Shown: piece after piece, positions 12,000 through 23,092 of the stretch
Numbering within the stretch: position 1 is the stretch's first letter
Layout of the letters: the number at the start of each line of letters is the position of its first letter
Assembly (NCBI GenBank): GCA_009760855.2
Contig: WPIO01000113.1
Span: 572,001 to 636,000, forward strand
Length of the DNA stretch: 64,000 nt
From: Cristatella mucedo
Lineage: Eukaryota; Bryozoa; Phylactolaemata; Cristatellidae
Direction of reading: 5' to 3'
The notes under the pieces: generated by a model
The model's database searches: none
The model's input: the letters and a program-made list of their open reading frames with translations, nothing else
Told to the model about the DNA's origin: nothing
Program-made: the position numbers and the translations under genes

Positions 12000-12122
12000 G
12001 TGAGGTGAACGCTCTTCGTGATCAACGCCGTTGTTTTAAATCTGTCCACAGGCGATCCATTATTACCCGCTCTAATCGTTATTGATAAACGGTAAGGCTC
12101 TTCTGACGCTATATAGTCGTCC
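12000..12122 (+). mobile_element. SINE S1, decayed
   Basis: Degenerate plus-strand S1: weak head, then GGCGATCCATTATT and AAGGCTCTTCTGACGCTATA, which match the central and tail parts of intact copies. Confidence 0.5.
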
Positions 12123-12289
12123 CTCTCTACTTCGAATTTCGACTTTCACGGCTGCACTCTGCCAAGGTTTTTTGAAATACGCGTATATTCATTAAAACGC
12201 TGATCGAAATAGTGATAATGTAACAGCGCGTCCTCGTTTGTCTGAGTCCATCATACACCTCTGTATTACAATTAAGATTAAAATTACTG

Positions 12290-12787
12290 TACGTATGGAA
12301 CGCGGAAGAAGAGGACGACGACGCACCTGTTGATAATACTGCACCACCTGCAGACTCTCCAACTGAAGTCGGGCCTTCAGAGGAGCAGTAACCTCATCGT
12401 CTTTTCTGTACTGTAAATCTCTTCATCTTAATTGCTTTAACACTAAACGCACTATTTTCACAGCTTGGTCTTTGTGCGTTGGAATCGTGTGTGTGCAACT
12501 AAATGTACAATAATAACAATACAATTTTTGTAACATCTAATATGTCATATTTTCTCCTATTTTGTCTAGCATATTTGGTAATACGAGTGTACTGGTAACT
12601 AAAGGGGTGTTATTTCACGTCCGGCGCTCTAATAATGTTAAAAACTATATTTAGAGTGCCATAAACAGTTCATATATGCTCTAACTATGAAAATATCCGA
12701 TTTATAAATAAAGCATCTTTTTCACGGAAAATCACCTACCGCGGTAGAGTCTGGAACGGATTAACCCCGATAAATGAGGGTTGACTG
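12290..12787 (+). mobile_element. pogo/Tigger-like DNA transposon relic (3' part)
   Basis: The 3' end (12718-12787) reads, on the opposite strand, CAGTCAACCCTCATTTATCG then GGGTTAATCCGTTCCAGA, the terminal repeat style of Tigger/pogo elements, and abuts a TA dinucleotide. Upstream, 12307-12391 encodes an acidic ending, EEEDDDAPVDNTAPPADSP then TEVGPSEEQ-stop, of the kind found at the C terminus of such transposases. The catalytic DDE region is not found, so the element is truncated. Confidence 0.6.
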
Positions 12788-12872
12788 TATACGCGAGGTT
12801 GTTGGATCAGCCAACCTTTAACTTGGCCAGCCATAGTTCAATGACGCTCGTTAGACGCCCAGCCAAGCTGGT

Positions 12873-13006
12873 TTGATCCAGCGGTTAAGGTGCTCGCCCC
12901 GACCAAGTTCTGGCTGAGGTCGCGGGCTCGAGCCCCGAGACATATGTGAAGCGCCTGAATAGAGATTAAGTTCTCTGGGGGGCTATATAAATGAATTATA
13001 TTTATT
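12873..13006 (+). mobile_element. SINE family S2
   Basis: tRNA-like head (GTTTGATCCAGCGGTTAAGG, then B box GGGCTCGAGCCCC), followed directly by a hairpin tail (GAAGCGCCTGAATAGAGATT) closely resembling the L2-A 3' end. Confidence 0.75.
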
Positions 13007-13159
13007 TCACTTTTAATCTCAACTGACTAATCGTAAAGTATGACATTTCCGGTTCAATCATATAATTAATATATTATATGTAATATAACTCAGCATACAA
13101 TATAACATATATAATATAATTTAATATACAAAATAATTTCAGTATAATTGAGCAAAAGC

Positions 13160-13350
13160 TTACTTAACTGCTCTCCTGACTCTGCTATGTTTACCACTTT
13201 TTTTCTTTGTTGCGTGAGATGAAGTCTGTTGGCTACCGATTGCGTACCAAAAGCCGCTTATGCTCGGAGTGAGCTATACAAAAATCTATTGCGTAACACC
13301 CACAGAGTCTTTGTGGAGTTACAGACGGAGATAAATTATATTAAATCAAA
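13160..13350 (+). mobile_element. L2-B 3' end
   Basis: Plus-strand tail of L2-B: CTGCTCTCCTGACTCTGCTA, GTTGGCTACCGATTGCGTAC, GTAACACCCACAGAGTCTTT and ACAGACGGAGATAAATTA. It is very short, a strongly 5'-truncated insertion. Confidence 0.75.
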
Positions 13351-13834
13351 TAATAAACGTCTTCAAAGCTTTCTAAATGTAGCAGATTCAGAATTCTATT
13401 GTTACACCATTTTTGGGTTCAAAAACATACTTTCGATTTCTTCTGTTCCAGTTTTCTTAGCTGGCAAAATTGTTGGAGGCTCTATTTTAATGACATCTGG
13501 CTGTAAAGAACTTAGCGTCTTGCTAATAGCTTGTCGAGAAGTCTACCAAAATTATAGAAGACTAAGTCGGGTTACACAATTTGGCTCTTCTGGCTGATGT
13601 TAGAGACACAGAGATTGACATAGCACAACACTATTACTGCTAGGCAGGAAATTCAATGCGATGACTTGTATAATCTGCAAGTATTTTAATAGAATAGAAA
13701 GATACGTGTATTATACCCTTTTTTTAAACTAAATTTCTTTTCCTGCACTTCAAATGTCCAGTAAATGAGTTATATAGATTCTTGGCGATAACATGCACAG
13801 TTTAAGCACAAGTAAGCACAACAATGACAATTTA

Positions 13835-14200
13835 CTCACTACCAAGAAACGCTGTGAAGAACCTTTGCATTGGATTTTTTATTCTTTTGTGATTTCTTCC
13901 AGTTAGGGGATGTATGTACGTCTGCCAGGACTGATTTTCCGTGATTGAGGAATACGATTTAAAGGCACGGTCTCCAAAGAATTTGAGGTTGATTAAAATA
14001 ACAGCGAATGAGAATTCAGAATAAGAATTCGAATGGGAAGTCGGAAGAGTAATGCCTAGCCTCGCGGTGAAGCATTTCGAATAGATAAGCTGTAGCTGTA
14101 ATATAAGTGATGGACAAAAAACTTCTAGTCGATGTGCCGTTTGATGGAAAATCTTTAATAATCGTGAGTAAATGATTAATGTAGAAATATCTTTACTCCG
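13835..14200 (-). mobile_element. L2-like LINE remnant
   Basis: Minus-strand decayed coding end: LNLKFFGDRAFKSYS and ARLGITLPTSHSNS-type remnants corresponding to TNLKSFGDRAFSSYA of L2-A. Confidence 0.6.
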
Positions 14201-15091
14201 CACAGAAAAGCCTGGGTGCAGAGTTTCGCATCTACTCTAGGCGCTCTGTGGCACAGGCAGTAAGGCATGCGATAGAAACATCTGCTGAAGTCGAGACCGG
14301 ATGTCACACATGCACGGCTCTACTCGGTTGCGGTATTTCTGCTATAGCAAACCCGAATCCTTTACTTCCACGCAGGTGAAAGTAAGCATACTTGGCTGTG
14401 GAGGTAATATGATTGCCCAGGATAATTTCCCACGGGAAAGAGGAGGATTATTGCAGACAATATGGCATGCCCAGACTTCGCCCGCAGCTTTAGTGTGCAG
14501 TTGATGGCTGGAACAAACGAAAACAGCTCAAGTGTGATTAGGGTGTATGCCTTCTTCATACTTCATCCCACCCGCCTGTCAAATCACCACGTTAAGTGAG
14601 GAGTTAACCAGTCTATTTATCGACTTGCTTCGATGAGCTTAGCGTGCTGCGCCGATTTATGATTCAGTGAATGCTCCGAATGCCAGAGGTCCTACTGGTC
14701 CGTAGTGTCTTTATATTGACTTAGCTTGCTGCTATACAAGTAATAGAAATAATCTCTTGCATTGATATAATATCAAGCTTTTGTATGCTAGTCTGAGCAC
14801 GCTAAAGAAATGTGTGCCGCGAAGAATGTTGCGTACTTTCTCGAGGGCAGAGTTAAGGTTTAGTTATTTACGCGCTGTTCAATTTGGTCGATAGTTATTA
14901 TTACTATTATTGTACTTATCACGACCTAATTCTATTATTAGGCAGCATATAATTGCCTTTCTCAGTACTTGAATTCGATCACAAAGTACAGTTATAGTTG
15001 CCCTTAGTGGCAAATCCACCTATATTTCTTTCATATTTTTGAACTTATTTCTAATCGTAATTTATGTAATGCACGCTCGAGTTGGCGTCAG

Positions 15092-15220
15092 CATCCACAT
15101 ATGCAATTATGACAAACGGCACTTATTTTACAACACTCTCCGATGGGACTTCACAATATACATATATTTTGCTCGTTGAAGATTCCGATACTAACCTTGT
15201 TATGAAGAAAAACATTCCTG
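15092..15220 (+). CDS. Candidate short exon D between B1 and A2
   Basis: Exactly 129 bases, open, entered after gcgtcag and left at the strong donor cctg/gtaagt, in phase 1 at both ends like its neighbours. It encodes STYAIMTNGTYFTTLSDG then TSQYTYILLVEDSDTNLVMK and KNIP, with an NGT sequon and no cysteine. The pyrimidine tract upstream is weak, so the acceptor is the uncertain part. It could be a linker or stalk segment between two A-B pairs. No similarity to the A or B modules is evident. Confidence 0.4.
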
Positions 15221-16099
15221 GTAAGTTTGTGTAAATGAAAACTCGTGCTTCCCAACGTTTCGTCTGCTGAAAAGCATGAAATCTTGATCATTTATGTGCT
15301 TTGTTCAGGCAAAGGACTAATTGCTGAATATTTACTCATAATACAACTCGCAGATAGATTTTTTACGTAATATTCTCTCCTCTAAGAAATTTACGGTCAC
15401 ACTACTTTAATCAAAATCTCGAAACGTGCTGCTGCAGCCAGTGACGCGACTAATTATTGTCGTTATATAAAATATACCGTTAATAACGGGATTGCTCTCA
15501 GAGTCTAGTAGATGGCAGAATAGGTTCCTAGAAATATCTTGATACATACAGATCACAGTTTCCGTTCTCTTTGTTTTCCAGTTTTTATTAAGATACTTGC
15601 AATTAGTTTCATTGCTTCCCATTGTTTTCCTAATCACTTTTATAGTTTAAAAATGCATTTAGCCAATGCTGTTTTTTTGCTTGAACGATAGCTTTTCATT
15701 ACTTGTCATTTGCTACCTAGTGTATTCAAAAAAGCGATCCCGAGTTCATTAATTAACCCTGTTATTATTAATACATGTTTTATTAGGAATTCTTAATGAA
15801 CATAATCTCAATTCAAGGACTTGTTAACTAAAAGAAAATAAAAGGAAAACCATGAGTAATTAAAAATCATGCTATTTTACTTCAAAATAATTTTAGAACG
15901 CAAGCATTTTACATGAACCATTATGCAACTAAGCCCGGAAATTCACCGAGGGCTGCTCGTCAGTATAATCCCTAGCCTTTACGTTCTGCTAAATCCTGTG
16001 CAGGTAAGCATCATGCAGAGTGGAAAGTGAATAAAAACAAGCATTCCCTTGTCTGCAGGTTAAGCTGAACAGAGAAAATGCCCTTTCTTGGTAAGACCT

Positions 16100-16272
16100 C
16101 AGTGATGGCCACACAGTGCAGGCTATGGCGGTTGCTTTTCACGATCTCGGACCAGAAGTCGTTGGTTCGAATCCTGTGGTGGGCAATTATTTACTGCCGT
16201 TGCAAGCGGGGATCATCGCATTAATGGTTCTTCTGCCGCTATGCAGAAAAGGCTTTTTAATCAGCTGGTAGT
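16100..16272 (+). mobile_element. SINE family S1
   Basis: Plus-strand copy with altered A box (TGGCCACACAGTGCAGG), decayed palindromic arm, B box TTGGTTCGAATCC, tail ending AATCAGCTGG. Confidence 0.75.
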
Positions 16273-16987
16273 TATCGTGACATAGAATTAACGATTTAGT
16301 AAAGTTCCACCGGTTTTAGGTTAAGGCAAATACTGAGGAGCTAGCTACTCAAGGTATTGATTAAATTATCAAGGATTAATGCTATTTCAGTCGTGACCTT
16401 CAATCTAACATGCGGGATGCTTGGTCGCTTTCTAATTTATAAACTTAGCTTACTCAAAACGTGCAGAGCCAATTTCTCCAATAGATTATGCCTTTTGAGA
16501 ACAAGGGAGCATTACTAGAGACACACGATATTAGTAGAATATCTCACTTCTCTAGTCATAAACATTTGTTAAGTGAAAACGATTAACAATGACAGTGTTC
16601 ACATGTTATTTTCGTAAAATATTAAGCGATGAAATGATCTTACAAAAAACTGTTTTAGGTTGACCAACTATTGTTAATTAAACAGCAAAGTATATAGTTT
16701 TAAAAGCAGTACACCGAATCTTAATTGCATAGATTGATATCATTATTCTCGTGGCTAAGCTTGAAATTTAAAAGATTAAAAAAAATATCAGCAGTAAAAT
16801 CCGCAATAATGAGCAGATACAGCAAAAGTTTTAATTTGCATGCCAATATTATAATACTTACTATCATAGTTTGAATAACTATAGGTCCATTTATGTGTTT
16901 GACATATTATCTCAATACAAAGCATATGTTTTGGAAAAATCATTCGCCTCATCCATTATGTAAAGACATGCGGTTTTTTCATTGAAG

Positions 16988-17386
16988 CACCAGCCGTGGC
17001 GGGAACTTTTCCAAGTTGCGTCTCAGAAATATCTCCCTTCGTAATTACCTGCACTGTTGATGGAGTTCAAGGCATAAGCATTATAGACGTTAGTCTAGAT
17101 GTTAAGGAAAGCGGAGGAGCATTTGCCGTAGCAGTCTGCGGTGAAATTTACGAAATTACCTCCTATGGAGCTCAGTTTTTTACTACCTCTCATACGAATT
17201 CATGCTGGCTGCCTAGCAACACTCACAAAAACAAGTTGCTCGTCGATTTCCATCTCGCTGTGTCAAGCAACTTTACAGCAGCACTGAATGTACTAAACAG
17301 AATGTCATGTGCCATGTGGTACTTGGATACAGGGCAGCAACACCAATATGTTCATGAAAACAAGACCTCAAGGGTAACAGCTTGTG
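16988..17386 (+). CDS. Exon A2: cysteine-rich extracellular module, type A
   Basis: Paralogue of A1. With the acceptor after attgaag the exon is 399 bases, the same as A1, and the first residues align without a gap; an acceptor six bases later (caccag) gives the same phase and cannot be excluded. Donor gtaagt at 17387. Cysteines at module positions 10, 21, 50, 72, 107 and near 132 match A1. Shared words are FVITCT, SLDVKE, AQFF and FHLAVSSNFTAALNVLN. NFT sequon at 94-96 coincides with NLT of A1. It ends VTACG. Identity to A1 is roughly a third by eye, so the duplication is old. Confidence 0.7.
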
Positions 17387-20281
17387 GTAAGTAGTTTCTC
17401 CAATGTGTATTTCATTACTGTTGCAGAAGTAATTCTAAGCCCAAGATTGTTGACATTTTCCCCCTAAACATCCAAATTCAAACCTGTGTACGGATGATAT
17501 GAATATTTTTTTGGGCATTCACTATATCAATAAAACATCTGCCAGTAGCTTACTGTTGTTAGCAGTCCCTCTGTCTCAGCCTGATTTTCAATGCCTAAGC
17601 TGGCCCTTACAATGACACCTCACACGTATATCTACAGGGTTTTAGTTTGAAAATACACAGCCACCAAACGTCCTCCTCTGACGTGGAGTTGATGCCAGAT
17701 AGGAGCAGAGTAAGCTTGAACTACATCAGGTTCATGGTCTGACCTGTAAATGAAACAAGTTAAACCCCAATATATCATGCCTATGGCCGAGTCGTTCAGA
17801 CGGTTGCTACATAATAATAATACAATACAATACACTTGATACAACGCCCTCAGAGAACCCAATCTTCTTTATCTAGGCGCTTTACATTTGCTGCAAAGGA
17901 AACACAATCGAATGGTAGTGGTATCATGCTCAATAAACAACATGTATAACTTGGTTAGTGGTGACATGCACAGGGTCTGCATGCAAGTGTGGTTAGTGCT
18001 AGCATGCACAGTGTCAGCACGCATAAGCATATAAAGAACGAATCACAGGGACCTACGAAATGCTGTTAAAATAGGTGCGTTTTAATCTATTTTTAAATTT
18101 GGTCAAGTCAGGAGATGTCGTGACGCAAGACGGGAGTGAGTTCCAGGCTTTGGGAACATACAAACTAAATGCACGGTCTCCAAAGGATTTGAGGTTTGTA
18201 CAAGGTATAGGCAGACAGTTAGTTCCCGAAAAGCGGCTTGAAGATGCTTAGCCTAGTGGGGCAGTAGATCCGATAGGTAAGCTGGAGCCAAAGAATGAAG
18301 GGACCTAAAAGTGAACGACAAGACCTTGAAGTCGATCCGTTGCTTGACTGGTAGCAGGTGCAGGTCGGTGAAAAGGTGGTGTGATGTGGCAACTGTGGCG
18401 CTCACGACAGACAAGCCTAGCTGCAGAGCTTTACAGCAGCTGTAAGCGCCCGAGTGCACATGCCGGTAGGCCAGCAGCAAGCTATGAGGATTCTTGTAAG
18501 AAACAGTTCGACACCGATTGCATATCAAGTACTTGACAATCGCCAATTATCTTTCCCATTACAGATTTCGCTGATCGTCTTTAATCTTGCACCGCCGGAG
18601 GTCCTGAGGTGGATTGCAATAGGTTATATTATATCACAGTAGACAATTTCGGAGCATATATTTTGTCACCATTTGAGCTTCTGTTGTTGAGCCAGTCTTT
18701 TACGCTCTTTCTTTTGTAAATTTAATTGCCAAGCGTACTGTATTCTTTAATTGCTATCCAAACGACACAGCAGTAGGACCTTTGGCGAAATTCTTTGTAA
18801 CTTGTCTTCAAGTGAAATATTTTTCAACTCGTGAGCAAATTATTTGGTTCGATTAGCGTAAAAGTGTCACTAAGCTGAATTTAAAAAATTTGGATATTGT
18901 GTCCTAGTTCCCGGCTAAAATAATTACGGAATTATTAATACTTGCTTAGCATCGCCCAGTAACAAAAATTCTTGACCTTTCAAATATTTTTAATCAGCGA
19001 TGATTAAAGGAAACTGCGTAAGTCATCGAAATATAGTTTCCAAGTAAAAATTGACACTAAATAATTCTAAAAACGGTTATATTTGAGATTTGATCTTAAC
19101 TATTTATTCAATGTAGGTTTATTTGTAGGTGGGACAAAAAACACACCAAAGGCAACTTTAATCAGTTTACCACGAGGAATTGAGTAACTAAATGCATCTT
19201 GATTTGCTATTAAAATATGAATTATACAGACGGTATTGAAGGTACATTGGCTAACTCATAAACTTACATCCATTTAATGTAGTCTCATCTAGTCTGAAAA
19301 TAACTGATAAGTCGTGCATAATGTGACAATTAGGCAAAATGGTCTCCTGTCTACCTTTTTAGATTTTAAACTCCAGATAATGTGGTACAGAATCTGTTTT
19401 GGATTGCTTGACTTCCGAAATGAAAGCAATGTATGCAAATATGTTTTGAAACTTCCAAAAAAAATTCATTTAAAGCAAGAATGAATGGATGAGCTAATGA
19501 TGTGTCTAAATACGAGCAAGTCTAGTTCTAGCGCCTAATTGCAACTACAATAGCTGTGGATTTGAAGAACAGAGTTTTTCGCAAGCTTTGCCTTAGTTTA
19601 GACATAATTAAAAAAAAGCTATATAGTAATAATGCTGTTAGCAGAGAAAACTATATCAGGTACCACATACCAGATGACTAACCGGTGCAGCAATTAATTA
19701 GGAGCCATTCTCTATTGTTTCAGGTCTAGCCAAGCCTGCTATGAATAATGCATATCTGAAATTGAAAATTGGATTCAAATATATAGAAAAACTACCTTAA
19801 GGTACCACTGCCTGCAAATGGTTAACTATTTCCCAAACATGCCAAAATAATTTGAGAGTTCCAAAATTGATGCACAATAATTTCTGAGTTAAAATAGTCT
19901 TATTGGTCATTAGTTTATTTTAAAAATACGATCAGTTCAAGCATTACCGGCAATTTCTATGTTTTTCTTAGAGTGAAAAATTGTCCAGCCTCTATCCTAA
20001 CTCGTGAAAAATTAATTGTTCTCAAGCATTTACCATTCTGGAAGACGTACTTTACCTGGAAAAGGATTTAAAAATTCCCGTAAAAGATAATTGTGATATC
20101 AGTGATATCAAAGAAATTTACATCGAAGTGTCTCGATTATATTGTGATTGAAGCAATCAGCAGAAGACTTATAACTAAATTTTGCAATGGTTTAAATGAG
20201 TTTGATTTGTTCAAGTAGTGATATTGTCATGCTTAGTTACTAGACCTTCGGTACAATCGAATTTTTCTACGCTTTTGTTAG
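17387..20281 (+). other. Intron A2-B2
   Basis: Contains one L2-A copy (17815-18550). The remaining bases, 18560-20280, are AT-rich, and I see no repeat family, RNA gene or convincing exon in them. Confidence 0.5.
17815..18550 (-). mobile_element. L2-A LINE, 5'-truncated
   Basis: Minus-strand copy from an AATAC tail and hairpin (17815-17885) through the 3' UTR to a coding part with TDLHLLPVKQRIDFKVLSFT and RSLHSLAPAYLSDLLPH. Confidence 0.85.
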
Positions 20282-20701
20282 AAGTGAACATCATTATCGC
20301 ATATCCTATCTGCATGGACGAAGGACTGATTTTTTCCTTAATTTGCGCGGTTCAAGCAACGAGCTACTATCTACTTGGGAAAGTTTCAGTTAGCTTTGCA
20401 CCGGAAGCCGATAGCGTAGCCTATGTCTGTGCAGAATGCACCAGAGACTACGGCTACCGCTTCCACAATGAGGTCTGTGGCACCTATGTCGCATCAGCTC
20501 AAAACTCTTGCTTTATACCTCCTGCGCTACATAAAGATTACATGTATCCTGCTCAGTTTGATTGGAAGTCTTCTGGTAACATTACGCTGGCACGCAAGTT
20601 TATTGAAGAAGCAATTTGCAAAGTGGAATATTACGAGCCTCCAAGGTATCTGCGTGTTGCCGCTAGTAATGAAAAGAGCAGGATGAAGATGACCTCTTGT
20701 G
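20282..20701 (+). CDS. Exon B2: cysteine-rich extracellular module, type B
   Basis: Paralogue of B1: 420 bases, acceptor cttttgttag at 20281, donor gtaagc at 20702, phase 1-1. It starts VNIIIAYPICMDEG and keeps all eight type-B cysteines, the FDWKSSGNIT block and CKVEYYEPP, and ends MKMTSCG. About half the residues match B1 by eye, a higher level than A1 against A2. Third positions are more AT-rich than in B1. An upstream ATG would place coding in the intron; the acceptor start is preferred because it restores alignment with B1. Confidence 0.75.
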
Positions 20702-20929
20702 GTAAGCCTATAGAACTGAATTTCTGCGTTCTGCATTGTAATTTTTTATTTAAGTGGTAAACTAATAGAGAAATTTATGAAACCTCGATTGTTACCAGCG
20801 TCAGGAAGATAAATTCTGCATAGATCGGATTGTTTGGCGAACAAAAGTTCAATGTACTCGAGGCACCAATTCTCCGTTACATCGAGTTAGGATTTTACGC
20901 TGACGAGCAGCACTTTTATTCATTTCCAG

Positions 20930-21150
20930 TTCGCCTTGCAGCATCCCACCTGGGAGTACAGAAATTTCTAAGCTTTCACGCTTACGAAAATTCCAGCGCA
21001 TACATAATTTTAGGATTTAATAATTTGATTGATGTTCCCTCTTTCTTTCCTATGTATGTGGACGCAATTTTAACATGTTTAGTCCTTTTAACTGCGTGGC
21101 TTAAACTATCTGTGTGTCGTCGCTGCGGAGAATATTGGCGTATTTATTAG
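20930..21150 (+). CDS. Possible alternative terminal exon with hydrophobic anchor
   Basis: After acceptor tcatttccag the frame that continues phase 1 from B2 is open for 72 codons to TAG at 21148: RLAASHLGVQKFLSF, then YIILGFNNLIDVPSFFP, then AILTCLVLLTAWLKLSVCRR and CGEYWRIY. The segment ILTCLVLLTAWL is hydrophobic and followed by basic residues, so it could anchor a shorter isoform. The intron would be only 228 bases. Evidence is limited to frame, acceptor and hydrophobicity; a chance ORF is quite possible. Confidence 0.2.
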
Positions 21151-21554
21151 CAGATGGAAATCAGACCTACCTATATTTTGATTGTTTCATGCATTGAATT
21201 TTCTCAACTTTCACGAGCGACTATTAAAGATCCTAACAAGGACGATAAATACGGCTCATTGTATGGGGGTAAACCCAGTCTCACGAAAAAAAGACCATAT
21301 CGTGCCTGACTTTTCTCGGCCACCTTCTCCCTTCTAGTTACTGCAGGTAATTGCAGCTGGTGGAAAAACATGCTTCTGATTGCAGTCGCAGTAGCTGAAA
21401 ATCTAATTCCGTAAACTTTCTCTAGAAAGCAGCCCGAATACTTAGCCTCTCTCAGAGAAAGGTTCCACAACCAAATTAGACATACAATTATGCGAGTTTT
21501 ACCATTTAATTATTTAGCTCGTCATAATTCAGTCTTCAGCCATGTGAAGTAATT

Positions 21555-22290
21555 TGAATAAAAATGATATTATTACGTTTATATAGCATCCTGCTAAAAA
21601 TGAATCTTGTTCAAGGCACTTTGCAGATGCAGTACAGAAAGTATTACCAAATGGTTGGTGGCAAAATCCACAATCAGCAGGCAAAGTATAGGCAGGATCA
21701 TAAACACGAAGGGCGACTTGCAAAGACTTTCTAAATGCTGTAATAAACAGGTGTGTTTTAAGATTCTTCTTAAATGTCAGAGGATATTGTGACATGCTTT
21801 TTGCAAGAACTGTAAGCGCCTGATTGCACACGCCGGTAGACTGGCAATCAGTGAGCTACTGCAATCGAGATGACATACCTCAAATGCTTGTACCTGTTTA
21901 GATGTAGCATCCCTTTTTTAAGCAAGCCCTAATTTTAGCAATATTATGTAGCTGAACATTGGCTGACTTGACTGTGGAACTGACATGGTCTTCTAATAAA
22001 AAGGTGACTTGGAACATGACACCTAAAGTTCGGCCAGATTCAACAGAAGATATGCTGGCAGAGCCGATTTGAATGTCAGGCTTTCCGATTTCTGAATCTA
22101 ACTTGGTTTGATCATAAATATTAAGTTTATTTTGCCGTTATTCAATTTGAAAAGTTTACTGAAATCCTTATGTGGATGTTATTAATACATGCAGCAAAGA
22201 AGTTGAGAGAATTTGACATGCTAGAGGTCTGGGAGGGATCAAAGCAAACGTACAACGGTGTGTCATCTCAGAGCTTGGTTAGGATCATTT
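21555..22290 (-). mobile_element. L2-like LINE, 5'-truncated
   Basis: Minus-strand variant with LTFKKNLKTHLFITAFRKSL (21720-21790), decayed upstream coding, and FYADDTQLYL-type words near 22245-22285 where the copy stops. Confidence 0.7.
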
Positions 22291-22329
22291 TACGGTTTAA
22301 AACTTTCCTCTCACCGATGTGAGTGTCAG

Positions 22330-22450
22330 GAAAAACTCAGGCTTTCACTTCTATTCAGATGACACTAAGTTGCAACTTGGCTTTGACCCTTCCCAGCTCT
22401 CCAGCATATTCAATTCTTCCAAATCTCTTACTTCATGACATCCACACATG
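22330..22450 (+). mobile_element. L2-like LINE fragment in opposite orientation
   Basis: Plus-strand words GFHFYSDDTKLQLGFDPSQL begin near 22340, about 50 bases after the minus-strand copy ends at the same motif. The two fragments are arranged head to head. Confidence 0.6.
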
Positions 22451-22609
22451 CTCAATAGGCAACAAGAATAACATGATTAGGGGTGACCGCAAGAGCCTTA
22501 CTAAAAGTGCATGAACATGACCTCAGTCTAAAGACGTGTATTATGTTATTTAAGCTTATAAGCAGTAGATCTAAGCATACCAGAAGTAAGACGATGGAAT
22601 AGGGTCTAG

Positions 22610-22768
22610 GACCGTGATAGCACAGGAGCTAAGGTGTTGGATCTCCACGATCGTGGTCGCGAGTTCGAATACTGCAGTAGACGATTCTTTATAGGCAACA
22701 TAGAATAGTGTTTAAGACCGTTAAGGCTCCTCTGCCGCTATACAAATGAGGCTTTTAAATCAGCTAAT
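22610..22768 (+). mobile_element. SINE family S1, diverged
   Basis: GGACCGTGATAGCACAGGAG head, B box GAGTTCGAATACTG, and tail GCTATACAAATGAGGC then AATCAGCTAA. More diverged than its neighbour 170 bases downstream. Confidence 0.7.
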
Positions 22769-22934
22769 TTGTTTTGAGGACTGCTAGTCTTCTTTGACAT
22801 GGAGATGAATTTCAGGTTCTAGCTCATAGTTCTTTGAATGTAGACATCGAGGTATTGCAAAAAATCTAGTGACAGGAGTCAAAAGAGGATTCTGTCACCC
22901 TAGGGATGGAATCCCTGATATTTTCTCTTTTGGT

Positions 22935-23092
22935 GAGCCGTGATAGCATACTAGGTAAGGCTGTTGCTTTCCACGACCTCGGTACCGAGGTCGTGGGTTC
23001 AAATTCTGATGCGAGCGATCCTTTGCCGATGCAACCGGCGGTGATAGCCGTAGAGGCTTTTCTTTCACTATATAAAAGAGGCTGCTTATTCA
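22935..23092 (+). mobile_element. SINE family S1
   Basis: Plus-strand copy with the perfect palindromic arm GACCTCGGTACCGAGGTC and B box GGGTTCAAATTCTG; tail ends TTATTCAG before ATT repeats. Confidence 0.85.

Larger units (their letters stand above)
11105..16987 (+). other. Intron region B1-A2
   Basis: Contains a pogo/Tigger relic, an S2 SINE, an L2-B tail, an L2-like remnant, an S1 SINE and a candidate short exon at 15092-15220. Bases 11105-11640, 14200-15090 and 15221-16100 show nothing that I recognise. The GC-rich block 11640-11890 is open on the minus strand but unrecognised. Confidence 0.45.
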
